DNA from: an uncultured Clostridium sp.
GTDB taxonomy: Bacteria; Bacillota; Clostridia; TANB77; CAG-508
Assembly (NCBI GenBank): GCA_930982035.1
Contig: CAKNJL010000008.1
Span: forward strand, 1 to 56,263
Length of the DNA stretch: 56,263 bases
Reading direction: 5' to 3'
The notes below the pieces were generated by a model. That model saw nothing but the letters and a program-made list of their open reading frames with translations, was not told the origin of the DNA and did not search any database. Numbering within the stretch: the stretch's first letter is position 1; every line of letters begins with the position of its first letter. Positions 45,620 through 54,729 of this stretch are shown here, piece by piece. A program made the position numbers and the translations under genes.

Positions 45620-46729
45620 CTAATATTCACTTTTTGAACTCTTTTTGATTTTCAATTGCATTATTGTTCTATTTAATATTTCTTGGTTTTTCTCTTCTAT
45701 CTGAGATTTTGCTTGATCTAGTGTTATTTTATCCTCTACAAAAAGTTCTGCTAATGAATTTATTAATCCTATACTTCCTTTTTCTAAGTTACTTTGTATT
45801 GCGTCTTCTATTTCTGATACACTTAATTTATCTTTTCTTATTATTCCAGCTACTATATTGTCTACTACCATAACTTCTGGAACTAGTACTAATTTTCCGT
45901 CTGTTCCTTTTAAAAGTCTTTGTGATACAACTAATTTTAATAGTGCTGATAATAAATATTTTACACTTGCTTGGTCTCTAACTTCATAGAAGTTTATCAT
46001 TCTATCTATTGTTTCTGCACATGATTTTGTATGCAATGTTCCTATAACAAGATGTCCTGATTCTGCCATTTCTATAGCTGCTTCCATTGTTGTTCTATCC
46101 CTAATCTCTCCTATAACCAAAATATCGCAGTCTTCTCTTAATGAGTTCTTAACACCATCACTAAATGTTAAAACATCTCTTCCTTTTCCAACTTCTTTTT
46201 GTACTATTAATGATTTTTTAGATGTATGTTTGTATTCTATTGGGTTTTCTAATGTTAATATTTTTTTATTTTGATTTTCATTTATATAGTCTATCATAGA
46301 ATTTAATGTTGTACTTTTACCAGAGTTTGTTTTTCCTGTAACTAATATTAATCCTTGTGGTTGATATGTCATTCTCCTTACAACATCTGGTATTCCTAAT
46401 GATTCGTATGGTGGTAATTCATTTTTTATAAGTCTTAGTGTACATGTAGGTACATCATCTGAAGATGATATATTTACTCTTAGACGTATATCTTTATATT
46501 CATATGATAAATCTAATTTTCTTGTTGTATTATATACCTCATCTTTATCTACATTTCCTTTTACTAAATAGTCATATGCTTCTGCCATATCTTCTTCTGT
46601 AATCTTATTCATTTCCTCTATTTCTACTAGGTCTCTTGCAATTCTTAACATTGGCTTATTTCCACATATCATGTGAACATCTGATGCATCTTTTTCCATT
46701 GCTATATCAAGGATTTTATCCATATTCAT
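45620..46729 (-). CDS. pilT: Type IV pilus retraction ATPase PilT
   Basis: A 369-residue hexameric ATPase that depolymerises pili. Walker A GKTNSGKST (132-140), ASP box region, Walker B ILVIGEIRD and the His-containing GHLVIGTLHTKS are present. Length is normal. It has a 193-bp upstream gap with palindromes, so pilT and pilC may be regulated apart from the main pilus operon. GGAGG precedes the ATG. Confidence 0.93.
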   Translation of the reverse strand: MNMDKILDIAMEKDASDVHMICGNKPMLRIARDLVEIEEMNKITEEDMAEAYDYLVKGNVDKDEVYNTTRKLDLSYEYKDIRLRVNISSSDDVPTCTLRLIKNELPPYESLGIPDVVRRMTYQPQGLILVTGKTNSGKSTTLNSMIDYINENQNKKILTLENPIEYKHTSKKSLIVQKEVGKGRDVLTFSDGVKNSLREDCDILVIGEIRDRTTMEAAIEMAESGHLVIGTLHTKSCAETIDRMINFYEVRDQASVKYLLSALLKLVVSQRLLKGTDGKLVLVPEVMVVDNIVAGIIRKDKLSVSEIEDAIQSNLEKGSIGLINSLAELFVEDKITLDQAKSQIEEKNQEILNRTIMQLKIKKSSKSEY

Positions 46730-46822
46730 AATTTATTTCCTCCTTTATCATTTAAAAATGACAAGCTCAAAATTTCTACCAAATTTTTATTTTAACTATA
46801 ATATTTTCGTACCCAAACTATA

Positions 46823-46902
46823 CAGAATATTCTGAACTTTGCTATAGTCTGTCGTATTTTGTCGAAAGAAAAATACACCTTACAACCTGGCCCATATTGT
46901 CT
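46823..46902 (-). promoter_or_regulatory. Candidate regulatory region upstream of pilT
   Basis: Contains a perfect 12-bp palindrome CAGAATATTCTG (46823-46834), a TTTGTCGAAA motif near 46858-46867 that resembles a Spo0A box (TGTCGAA), and a stretch at 46874-46902 (TACAC...ACCTGGCCC...TTGTCT) related to the right arm of the hairpin at 2845-2950. No clear -35/-10 pair is seen. Confidence 0.35.
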
Positions 46903-46922
46903 GGCCGAAATTGTATATTGTT

Positions 46923-48557
46923 TTAGAAAAATAGCAATTTTTTGTTTAGCTCATCTATAGTTGTTTCTCCTCTTAATACCTTTTTTATACCATCAACTAT
47001 TAATGGTTTATAACCTTGCTCTATCGCTTTTCTTCTTATATCCATACTTGGTGCACCTGAAACAATTAAGTCTTTTAATTCATCTGTCATATTTAAAAAT
47101 TCAAAAATTCCTATTCTGTCATAAAATCCTGTACCATTGCAATAGTCGCATCCAAATGAATCATATGTTTTCATATCCTTTAAATCTACATTTTCTCCGT
47201 ATTTTTCTAATATTCCATTTATGATTTCTTTTTCTTCTTTTGTATATTCTCTTTCTCTCTTACATTTTGGGCATATTCTTCTAACTAATCTTTGTGATAT
47301 TACAGTTGCAAGTGTACTGGCGATATCATAATCAGAAATTCCTATTTTTCTTAATCTATTTATTACCTCTATACTATCAATTGTGTGAATTGTTGATAAA
47401 ACATAATGTCCTGTTTGTCCAGCTTGTATAGCTATTTCTGCTGTTTCTCTATCTCTGATTTCTCCTACTAGTATAATGTCTGGGTCTTGTCTTAATACTG
47501 TTCTTAAAGCTCCTGCAAATGTAGTTCTTGCATCTATTTCTATTTGGTTCAATCCTGGTATACGTATTTCAACTGGGTCTTCGATTGTTGTTATATTTAT
47601 TTCTGGTTTATTTAGATAATCTATTATACTGTATAATGATGTAGTTTTTCCTTCTCCTGTTGGAGCTGCCATTATTGTAATACTATTTTTCTTATTTATA
47701 CTTTTTTTGAATGCTTCTTCTTCTCCATAATATCCTAAGTCAAATATATTTTTTATATCTGCATTTTTCTTTAATAATCTTAAAACAAATTTTTCTCCAT
47801 ATACATTTGGTTGTGAAGATACACGTATATTGTAATCTTCATATAATAATATTCTACCATCTTGTGCTTCCTGTTTTTCTTGGTGCATATTTGATATTGC
47901 TTTTAATCTTCCTATTATTTGATGTTGTTTTTCTTTATCTAAATTTGCTGCTGTAAATAATTCTCCATCTATTCTGTATCTAACTCTTATAGATGTAGCC
48001 ATAGGCTCTATATGAATATCACTTGCTCTTTTTTCAATACCTGTTTTTATGATGCTATCTACTAAATTTATTACTGTTACACCTTCTGAATCATCTATAT
48101 CTGCTCCTGCTTTTCCTTCTAAAGATTTCAATAATTGCATAATATCTCTTTCAAAAGTTATATATGGCTCCATTATTAAACCTTTATTTAGAAATAATAA
48201 TTTCATACTGTCCATACTTCTTCTGTTTACCGTATTGGCAAAACATACTTTTATTTTTCCACCTTCAATGTCAAAAGGTACTACTTTATTTTTTTTAGCA
48301 ATATCTAGAGAAATATATTCAGAAATATCTATTTTAATCATATTTTTGTTTAATAATATTCCTTTTTCTCCTAAAATTTCTCCTATTGATGTTATTAAGA
48401 TATATGGATCACAAGCCTCTAATTCATATAGGCAATCTCCAATTTTAGTATTTGGATGACTTTTCTGATATCTTAATGCATTTTCTATATCTTCTTCTTT
48501 TACAACACCCCTTTTTACTAGTTCTACACCTATAGGTTGTCTTCTTTTTATATCCAT
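46923..48557 (-). CDS. pilB: Type IV pilus assembly ATPase PilB
   Basis: Extension ATPase powering pilus growth. About 544 residues: N-terminal GspE/MshEN-type domain, then Walker A PTGEGKTT (about 299-306), Walker B DIILVGEIRD, a GHYVLSTIHT segment and the C-terminal zinc site CPKCKRE...CDYCNGTG. The ATG at 48557 has AAAGAGGTG upstream; a GTG six codons earlier lies within that site. Tightly follows a minor prepilin gene. Confidence 0.93.
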   Translation of the reverse strand: MDIKRRQPIGVELVKRGVVKEEDIENALRYQKSHPNTKIGDCLYELEACDPYILITSIGEILGEKGILLNKNMIKIDISEYISLDIAKKNKVVPFDIEGGKIKVCFANTVNRRSMDSMKLLFLNKGLIMEPYITFERDIMQLLKSLEGKAGADIDDSEGVTVINLVDSIIKTGIEKRASDIHIEPMATSIRVRYRIDGELFTAANLDKEKQHQIIGRLKAISNMHQEKQEAQDGRILLYEDYNIRVSSQPNVYGEKFVLRLLKKNADIKNIFDLGYYGEEEAFKKSINKKNSITIMAAPTGEGKTTSLYSIIDYLNKPEINITTIEDPVEIRIPGLNQIEIDARTTFAGALRTVLRQDPDIILVGEIRDRETAEIAIQAGQTGHYVLSTIHTIDSIEVINRLRKIGISDYDIASTLATVISQRLVRRICPKCKREREYTKEEKEIINGILEKYGENVDLKDMKTYDSFGCDYCNGTGFYDRIGIFEFLNMTDELKDLIVSGAPSMDIRRKAIEQGYKPLIVDGIKKVLRGETTIDELNKKLLFF

Positions 48558-48608
48558 ATTATACACCTCTTTCACTTTAATTTGTCTAACTAAAATTGTA
48601 TTTGATTT

Positions 48609-49061
48609 TTACTTAACTAAAGTATATGTAGTTACTCTTTCAAAATTATTTGCTCCTTGTATTGTAACCTTTACTTTAGTTTTATCATCTTCTTTGATTT
48701 CTTCAAAGGTACAATTCTCTATGTCTTCTGCAATTTTTACACTATTTATATAAATTGATTTATTTGCTGGAATAAATGTATATTGATTTCCACTTGAAAA
48801 AACAATATATTTTTGCGGACTATTTCCTGTTGTACTTTCTGTTTCTCCTATATCTAAAATATTATTTCCTTTTTTATTTACTTCCTCTGTAAAATATGTG
48901 TTAAATCGCGTATATTGCTGGCTTAAATTTTCACTTGTAGAATTAATATCAACATTTTTATAAAAATATGATGTTAATACAGTTATAACTGATATAATTA
49001 TCAGCATAGCAATTACATATACAATTACTGATACTAATGTAATACCTTTTTCAGAACGCAT
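48609..49061 (-). CDS. Minor prepilin-like protein
   Basis: A 150-residue protein with a class III/type IV prepilin N-terminus: short basic leader MRSEKG, cleavage expected after Gly6, then ITLVSVIVYVIAMLIIISVITVLTSYF. Residue +5 after cleavage is Ser rather than Glu, as in several minor pilins. The C-terminal part is strand-rich. It lies between pilB and another minor prepilin gene and probably forms part of a tip or priming complex. Confidence 0.8.
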   Translation of the reverse strand: MRSEKGITLVSVIVYVIAMLIIISVITVLTSYFYKNVDINSTSENLSQQYTRFNTYFTEEVNKKGNNILDIGETESTTGNSPQKYIVFSSGNQYTFIPANKSIYINSVKIAEDIENCTFEEIKEDDKTKVKVTIQGANNFERVTTYTLVK

Positions 49062-49094
49062 ATTAAAACCTATTCCTTTCTAAATAGTTTACAT

Positions 49095-49523
49095 TTAGCT
49101 ATTTTTTGCAATTACAGTTGATAAATCTATTGTTTGAGTTGTGTTTCCATCTTTATATGATATCTCTACTGTAACTTTTTTTACTAATCCTGGTACTATT
49201 GTGTCATCATCTTTATTTTCCTCTAGATTTGCATAATCTATTATAGTTACTTTTTTTGCATAACCTGTAGGCTTTTCATTTTCTAAAATGTCTTCAAATT
49301 CATTTGGTTCTACAGTTTCTTCCAATTCATCGAAATTTTGTGCTTTTAAAGATTCTATTTCATTTATCGCATAATTTGTTGCTATTGACCTTCTTTCTAC
49401 TGAACCTGAATTAGCATTTATGTTATACATAAGTGTAGCTATAATTGCTACAAACAATGTTATCAATATTATTGAAACTGTAATATCTATATTTGTTATT
49501 CCCTTTTCACTTTTTACTTTCAT
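49095..49523 (-). CDS. Minor prepilin-like protein
   Basis: A 142-residue protein with leader MKVKSEKG followed by ITNIDITVSIILITLFVAIIATLMYNINA, a type IV prepilin signal with Asp at the usual Glu5 position. The globular part is short and acidic (EELEETVEPNEFEDILENE). Probable minor pilin (PilV/PilX-like) cut by the prepilin peptidase encoded next door. Confidence 0.78.
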   Translation of the reverse strand: MKVKSEKGITNIDITVSIILITLFVAIIATLMYNINANSGSVERRSIATNYAINEIESLKAQNFDELEETVEPNEFEDILENEKPTGYAKKVTIIDYANLEENKDDDTIVPGLVKKVTVEISYKDGNTTQTIDLSTVIAKNS

Positions 49524-49587
49524 ATCTATTCCCTGTATAAGATATTTAGGTTTTTATCACGGTTTTACCTATAAACCTATTATTTTT

Positions 49588-50403
49588 CTAAATAAAAAAT
49601 TTATACCATGCTAATACAAATAGTAAATTTAATATGTTTGATATTGCTAAGTAAAATCCATATGTTATATCTTCCCCATAATTTTTCTTTTCTCTTCTAA
49701 CTTTTTTCCTTATGTTAGCTATCTTGTATAATAAAAGATTTATTGCTACTGCTAATGCTGTCATTATAATGGTATTTATCATTATATATTCACCTGTAAA
49801 AATCACCATTATTATTGCAGTTAAAATTACTCCATTAACATAGCTATTTTTTGCATATCTTTTTAGTGTTATTGTATCTAAAATTAGTATTAATATATAG
49901 AATACTAAATATATAATATATCTATATATACTATCTTGTTCTATTATACATAGATATACTATATATGCTATAGATAGTAAGATTCCATACATAGATACTG
50001 ATTTTTCTATTTTTCTGTTCTCCTTATCAATTCCTGCCATTATAAAAACGAAACATAAATAAAGAGCCATAAATGCACTGTCTATTAGTACTGTTACTTT
50101 TAGATTATCTACACTTATATTCATTAAATATGCTACTAATGCAAATGTTACTCCTGATAGTATTTCTATTATTAGATATCTTGGACTTATTTTTTCTTTA
50201 CAATATCTGCATTTTCCTAATAGGAATATATAACTAAATACTGGGATTAAGTCTAAAAAACCTAATTTGTGACTACAATTAGGGCAATATGAGTGTGTAT
50301 GTGTTATATCTTGGTTTCTTGGTATTCTGTATGTTGCTAGTGTAAAAAAACTTCCAAATACTGTTCCCATTATGAATATGATTATATATAGTAGTATATC
50401 CAT
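49588..50403 (-). CDS. pilD: Prepilin peptidase/N-methyltransferase (A24 family)
   Basis: A 271-residue polytopic aspartic protease that removes prepilin leaders and methylates the new N-terminus. It starts with the FGSFFTLATYRIPR segment, carries the methylase-domain cysteines (CPNC at 40-43, CRYC at 65-68), and has a first catalytic Asp candidate at 126 (MAGIDKENRKI). The usual GxGD motif is not clear; YGEDITYG (Asp245) sits in its place. About seven membrane segments. Context in a pilus operon makes the call firm. Confidence 0.87.
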   Translation of the reverse strand: MDILLYIIIFIMGTVFGSFFTLATYRIPRNQDITHTHSYCPNCSHKLGFLDLIPVFSYIFLLGKCRYCKEKISPRYLIIEILSGVTFALVAYLMNISVDNLKVTVLIDSAFMALYLCFVFIMAGIDKENRKIEKSVSMYGILLSIAYIVYLCIIEQDSIYRYIIYLVFYILILILDTITLKRYAKNSYVNGVILTAIIMVIFTGEYIMINTIIMTALAVAINLLLYKIANIRKKVRREKKNYGEDITYGFYLAISNILNLLFVLAWYKFFI

Positions 50404-50500
50404 TTTTTCTCCTTTTAATTTGTGTTTTTTGGGCTTTTATCTTGATGTTCTTTCTCTTTATTAATATTTTGTTCTTGTGTTTTGCTTTTTTATTATTTAA

Positions 50501-50528
50501 GCCATACACACTTTAGTGTGCGTATGGC
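50501..50528. terminator. Hairpin between pilin 2 and pilD
   Basis: GCCATACACAC (50501-50511), loop TTTA, GTGTGCGTATGGC (50516-50528) with a 2-base bulge. T-richer on the plus strand side. It probably limits read-through from the highly expressed pilin genes into pilD or protects the pilin mRNA end. Confidence 0.5.
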
Positions 50529-50539
50529 TTTTATATTAA

Positions 50540-51025
50540 TCAATTGTTATTCCGTGTTACAGGTGTAATTGTGTATGGTGTTTTTGACAAATCTATTGTT
50601 GCTGATGCAGGTGTTGTACTATTTCCTATTTCTTTAGTCTCGTTAAAATAACTTACTGTTAATATTCCTGTTGAAGTATCTAATTTATAATAATACTCTC
50701 CACTTGTATTACTTGTGCCAAAATCATTATTTGTTAACACTTTTGTTATATCTGCTTCTAATGTGTAACTTCCTGATGTTCCTTCTAACGGTTTATAACT
50801 ATTTTTATCTGCTTGATTTGCATATATTTCAGTCTTTACATCATTTAAAGCTAATTGTAATCTTTCTTTTACTTCAGCTTTTAATGTATCATCTCCTGCT
50901 TTTTGTGCATTTGATAATATTCCATTATCACCTGTAAGCATAGCAATTGATACTCCTGCTAAAATTAATAATACAATTATAGTTATTACTAAAGCAATTA
51001 AAGTAATACCATTTTGATTTTTCAT
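50540..51025 (-). CDS. Type IV major-type pilin, copy 2
   Basis: A 161-residue prepilin: leader MKNQNG, then ITLIALVITIIVLLILAGVSIAML, a form of the N-terminal helix lacking Glu5 that is frequent in Clostridia. The first 45 residues are almost identical to the upstream copy, while the C-terminal head differs. GGAGG precedes the ATG. Ends with the cap sequence PYTITPVTRNNN. Confidence 0.88.
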   Translation of the reverse strand: MKNQNGITLIALVITIIVLLILAGVSIAMLTGDNGILSNAQKAGDDTLKAEVKERLQLALNDVKTEIYANQADKNSYKPLEGTSGSYTLEADITKVLTNNDFGTSNTSGEYYYKLDTSTGILTVSYFNETKEIGNSTTPASATIDLSKTPYTITPVTRNNN

Positions 51026-51054
51026 TTTTCATCCTCCTAATTATTTTTGTTTTT

Positions 51055-51528
51055 TTATTTCGCCTCATCAATTGTATAACTTGTAGTATTTAAAGTTATT
51101 GTACCCTTTATTGGAGCACTGGCTGTTCCTATTTCAGATGTTGTATTATAATATGTTAATTCTAATATTCCACTTTTTAAAGTATACTCATAAGTCGCAT
51201 CTTTTAATGTTCCACTACTAGCAGCAAAATCATTATTTTCCAAAACTGTTTCTATTACATCATCTGAAAAAGCTGTATTTCCTGCATTCAATGGATCCCA
51301 GCTTGGATCATCAGCTTGTTGTGCATATATTTCCGTTTTTACATCATTAAGTGCTATATTTATTCGTTCAATAACTTCACTTTTTAATGTTTCATCTTTT
51401 GCTTTTTGTGCATTTGATAATATTCCATTATCACCTGTTAACATAGCAATTGATACTCCTGCTAAAATTAATAATACAATAATTGTGATAACTAAAGCGA
51501 TTAAAGTAATACCTCTTTGGTTTCTCAT
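51055..51528 (-). CDS. Type IV major-type pilin, copy 1
   Basis: A 157-residue prepilin with leader MRNQRG and ITLIALVITIIVLLILAGVSIAML. Residues 1-45 and NDVKTEIYA(N/Q)QAD match copy 2; the rest diverges. Strong AAGGAGG site, consistent with high expression. It is 29 bp from copy 2 and both are presumably cut by the prepilin peptidase of this operon. Confidence 0.88.
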   Translation of the reverse strand: MRNQRGITLIALVITIIVLLILAGVSIAMLTGDNGILSNAQKAKDETLKSEVIERINIALNDVKTEIYAQQADDPSWDPLNAGNTAFSDDVIETVLENNDFAASSGTLKDATYEYTLKSGILELTYYNTTSEIGTASAPIKGTITLNTTSYTIDEAK

Positions 51529-51607
51529 TTTGTAATCCTCCTTTTCTTTTGAAATAAATTTATATATATAATTTATGTTTTAAAAAACATAACTCTAATA
51601 ACTAATT

Positions 51608-52075
51608 TTATTTTGTTCCTTTATCAGGCAAGTATGTTCCTCCTGAACTTGTTTCACTGTTTGAATTGCTACCTGAACTTCCTGAATTATTGGAACTACC
51701 TGAACTATTTGAAGTTCCTGGATTTTTGCTACTACTTCCATTTGAACTTCCATTTTGTTCAGTATCTTCTCCAGAACTTGAACTTGTATCATATGATGAG
51801 AATGGATTTGGTTTTCCTGCCACATAAGTATTTATTCTTTCATAGTTATTTAAATCTGTTGCATCAATACTATATGTTAGAATTACCTGTTCATCATCTA
51901 CTCCATCACTTTTACTTAGTTCTTCTTTTATATTTTCTGGTGTAGTATATGATACTTCATCTGGTATAATTTTATTGCTTGGGACATATTCATATAGTAA
52001 TACTCCAAGTACTAAAATTATTGCCAAACATAGTAATAACATAATAATTATTTCTTTGATAATATTTTTTGCCAT
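51608..52075 (-). CDS. PilP-like protein with Ser/Gly/Asn-rich tail
   Basis: A 155-residue protein with one N-terminal membrane segment (about 10-29), a short domain (about 35-95) and a low-complexity tail (about 95-145) of Ser, Gly and Asn. The stretch TYVAGKPNPFSSY resembles the GKxDPF motif near the start of PilP/GspC-type domains, and the gene follows pilO as pilP normally does. There is no secretin to contact in a monoderm, so the role would differ. This assignment is tentative. Confidence 0.5.
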   Translation of the reverse strand: MAKNIIKEIIIMLLLCLAIILVLGVLLYEYVPSNKIIPDEVSYTTPENIKEELSKSDGVDDEQVILTYSIDATDLNNYERINTYVAGKPNPFSSYDTSSSSGEDTEQNGSSNGSSSKNPGTSNSSGSSNNSGSSGSNSNSETSSGGTYLPDKGTK

Positions 52076-52207
52076 AATGTTCTCCTTTACTACTTAAAAA
52101 TCTTTTTGTTTATGGTAATTTAGGATTTAGATTTTTTATTGTTTTATTTAAATTTCTAATAATATTCTTCATAAAAATTGAAATTCTATTTATTATTTTC
52201 AACAATC

Positions 52208-52918
52208 CTACTCAGTTGTGTTTGTTGTATTCGTTGTATTTGTTGTGTTAGTTGAATTTGTAGTGTTTGCTGTGTTTGTACTATTTGTTGTATTAGTGTT
52301 TTGTGAATCTGTTCTAGCATTTGTTGAAAGTGATGATATTCCTTCTATTGGTATATTTTTGCATACAAATGTTGCTTGTAACTGTGATGTAGATGAACCT
52401 GCTTTCATTGAAAAGTTTTCTATCTTAAATCCTAAATCAGAATCATCTTCTACATCTCTTATAAATTCACTTATACCAACATAACTTCCAACAGCTGTAA
52501 AATTCAAATTATATACATTTTCTCCACCTGTTCCAGATGTTATTGATATATCTATATTAACGCCTTCACTTGTTGCATGCGTTCCTATTGTTGTCCATAA
52601 AAAGTCTAAAGTATAATTTGATAATTGGCTTGCTGTTTGAACATCACCTGTATCACTAACTGCAACCATATCATTATATGATGTTTTTTCTTGTTCTAAT
52701 TTTTCCATACTTGTGTTTAATTCACTAACTTTACTTGGAAAAGTTGAACTTGCAAGTTTAGTAGCTTCTGTGACAGTTTCTTCTAGTTCTGCGTTTTCGC
52801 TTTGTATTTGTTTTATTCCCCAAACTTTAAAACTGCCAATACTAAGTCCATTTATTAGTGTAAAAATAGTTAATGCTAACACAAGTGCTATTAATATTAA
52901 AATCAATAATTTTTTCAT
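52208..52918 (-). CDS. pilO: PilO-like pilus alignment protein with Asn/Thr repeat tail
   Basis: A 236-residue protein with an N-terminal membrane helix (about 4-25), a coiled coil (about 38-80) and a ferredoxin-like domain (about 95-195), the PilO layout. The last 35 residues are a low-complexity run of Asn, Thr and Ser (NTTNSTNTTNTTNTT-type) coded by imperfect short repeats. Its ATG overlaps the pilM-N stop by four bases (ATGA), so it is translated with it. Binds PilN in the inner membrane complex. Confidence 0.8.
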   Translation of the reverse strand: MKKLLILILIALVLALTIFTLINGLSIGSFKVWGIKQIQSENAELEETVTEATKLASSTFPSKVSELNTSMEKLEQEKTSYNDMVAVSDTGDVQTASQLSNYTLDFLWTTIGTHATSEGVNIDISITSGTGGENVYNLNFTAVGSYVGISEFIRDVEDDSDLGFKIENFSMKAGSSTSQLQATFVCKNIPIEGISSLSTNARTDSQNTNTTNSTNTANTTNSTNTTNTTNTTNTTE

Positions 52919-54534
52919 GGTAAGTCTCCTTCTATTTTTACTTTGATAACATTATTTTCTTGTTGTCCTGAAGTAGAAATTACATTTGTTAAATACATAC
53001 CTGTATCTAGTTTTGCTTTAAACATACCTAATTGCTCATATTTATCTGATTGTGCTTCTATTACTATATGTGTTCCTGTTGTATTTTGAATAGATGTTAT
53101 TTGTACATTTTCTGGTATAATATACATTATTGAGTTTAATAAATTAGGTATTGCATCTCTAGTTTTGCTTGCTTCTGATAATCTATCATTTAAGTCTTGT
53201 AAATTTTGAATCATCTCAGTATAATCATTTGTTCTTGAATCTATTTTTGTTTTATCACTTTCTACTAATTGAATTTGTGCATTTGTACTACTTATAGACT
53301 GATTTGCTTGTTGTTCTTTTGCTTCCATTTGATTTTTTAGCAATACTGAAAAGACACTAAATATTATAAATAATAAAATTAATCCCCCTGCTGTTCTTAA
53401 TAGACTTATTTCTGTTTTATCTAATTTTTCACCTAAGTCATTTGTAAACCAACCAGATTTTGCTATTTTACTTTCTTTTGCTTTACCTGGATTTACTTCT
53501 ACTTTTAACCAATCAGGAATTTTGTCTGCAAATGTTTGTCTTTTAAAGTTAACACCTTGAATTCCTTGTCCTAATCCTGATAATGCTAAAGCTAAAGCTG
53601 AATTCACTTCTATATAGTCTTGTATACTAATTTCTTTTGTTGCATTTATGAAATATGGTTTTAATATTTCACAATTTACTTCACTTAAATATTCTTGAAA
53701 ATATAAATCTAAATTATTTATTAATGTTGCTGTTCCAGTTAGATATACTTTTGTTATTTTTTCTGGACTTTCATTTATTAATTTTCTTATATGACCAACT
53801 ATTGTATATAATGTTGGCATTATATCTTCCAAATATGTCATTTCTGTTTCCTGTAAATCTTTACCTTCTGAAGTATATATTGTTGTGTTTTTACATATTT
53901 CATATGATTTAGCCATTGAATTTTCTTTCAAATTTATCTTTCTTAAAAATTCTTGACTGCCTTCATCAAATGAATTTACATCATAAACATTTTCATCTAT
54001 TATTGTTGTTACTGTTGTATGTTCTTCCATATTTACTACTAAACAATTTTCTTTTGGTTTTGTTTCCATTAAATTTGTTATAGCCATAGAAATTGGAATT
54101 ATACTAGATAGTTTATTTTTTTCTAACACTTGTGTCTTTTTAGTTAATTCTATTTTATTGGCAGCTATATGAATTACTTTAAGCTTTTCTTTGTCCTCTG
54201 GATTTTTTGAAACAACATATCTTGTTTCAAAAACATTTGGATTATATCCTTGATCACTGCAATACATTTCAAATTCTGTTTTTATAGCTTTAGATAAATC
54301 CTTATTACTAAGTAGTGCAAACATATCAAAATAGTTATAAATCTCTTCAGATAAATTTATACTTATTGGCGTTTTATAACTGAAGGTTTCGTCAATAATT
54401 TGATTTATTGCTTTTTCTAAATTATCATAAAACTTCACACCAAAAGTTTCTACTTTTAATTTATCATGGTCTTTTGAAACTTTTGCATATTTAATTATAT
54501 TACTTTCTACATACAATCCTAAACAGTTAGCCAT
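52915..54534 (-). CDS. PilM-PilN fusion protein
   Basis: A 539-residue protein. Residues 1 to about 340 are an actin-like PilM ATPase (CLGLYVESNIIKYAKV start, NCLVVNMEEHTTVTTI, and VYLTGTATLINNLDLYF). After a linker, a membrane helix (about 380-400) leads into a coiled coil (about 405-460) and a PilN-type domain (about 465-539, VQITSIQNTTGTHIVIEAQS). PilM normally binds the N-terminal tail of PilN; here both are one chain. First gene of the pilus operon, with a promoter at 54657-54684. Confidence 0.85.
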   Translation of the reverse strand: MANCLGLYVESNIIKYAKVSKDHDKLKVETFGVKFYDNLEKAINQIIDETFSYKTPISINLSEEIYNYFDMFALLSNKDLSKAIKTEFEMYCSDQGYNPNVFETRYVVSKNPEDKEKLKVIHIAANKIELTKKTQVLEKNKLSSIIPISMAITNLMETKPKENCLVVNMEEHTTVTTIIDENVYDVNSFDEGSQEFLRKINLKENSMAKSYEICKNTTIYTSEGKDLQETEMTYLEDIMPTLYTIVGHIRKLINESPEKITKVYLTGTATLINNLDLYFQEYLSEVNCEILKPYFINATKEISIQDYIEVNSALALALSGLGQGIQGVNFKRQTFADKIPDWLKVEVNPGKAKESKIAKSGWFTNDLGEKLDKTEISLLRTAGGLILLFIIFSVFSVLLKNQMEAKEQQANQSISSTNAQIQLVESDKTKIDSRTNDYTEMIQNLQDLNDRLSEASKTRDAIPNLLNSIMYIIPENVQITSIQNTTGTHIVIEAQSDKYEQLGMFKAKLDTGMYLTNVISTSGQQENNVIKVKIEGDLP

Positions 54535-54656
54535 TTTTTGCTCCTTTTTTTCATTTTTTTATTTATCAATATTTTTTGCACTTATAAAAATTTCATACTT
54601 GAATAAATTTCTAAGTTTTTACGTTTTTTTACAATAACGCTAATTTGTTCTAATTT

Positions 54657-54684
54657 ATTTTACCATTACTAGCGTAAAAATCAA
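54657..54684 (-). promoter_or_regulatory. Pilus operon promoter
   Basis: Minus strand: TTGATT (54679-54684), 16-bp spacer, TGG-TAAAAT (-10 at 54657-54662), about 120 bp before the pilM-N start. An inverted repeat ACGCTA/TAGCGT (about 54637-54675) flanks the -10 and could be an operator or the rsmB terminator. Confidence 0.5.
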
Positions 54685-54729
54685 TATCTTTAACGCAATT
54701 GTAATCTAAGTGTAATGTAATTGTAATAT

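Noticed and set aside
46858..46867. Spo0A-like box as proof of sporulation control
   Set aside because: A single short AT-rich motif is expected by chance; no sporulation gene is in the window. Kept only as part of a lower-scored observation.
50279..50509. Minus-strand 76-codon frame overlapping the start of pilD
   Set aside because: Lys/Asn-rich, no family features, and it is an out-of-frame reading of pilD and its upstream region.
51608..52005. LPDKG near the C-terminus of the PilP-like protein as a sortase signal
   Set aside because: It is the last few residues with no hydrophobic helix or basic tail after it.
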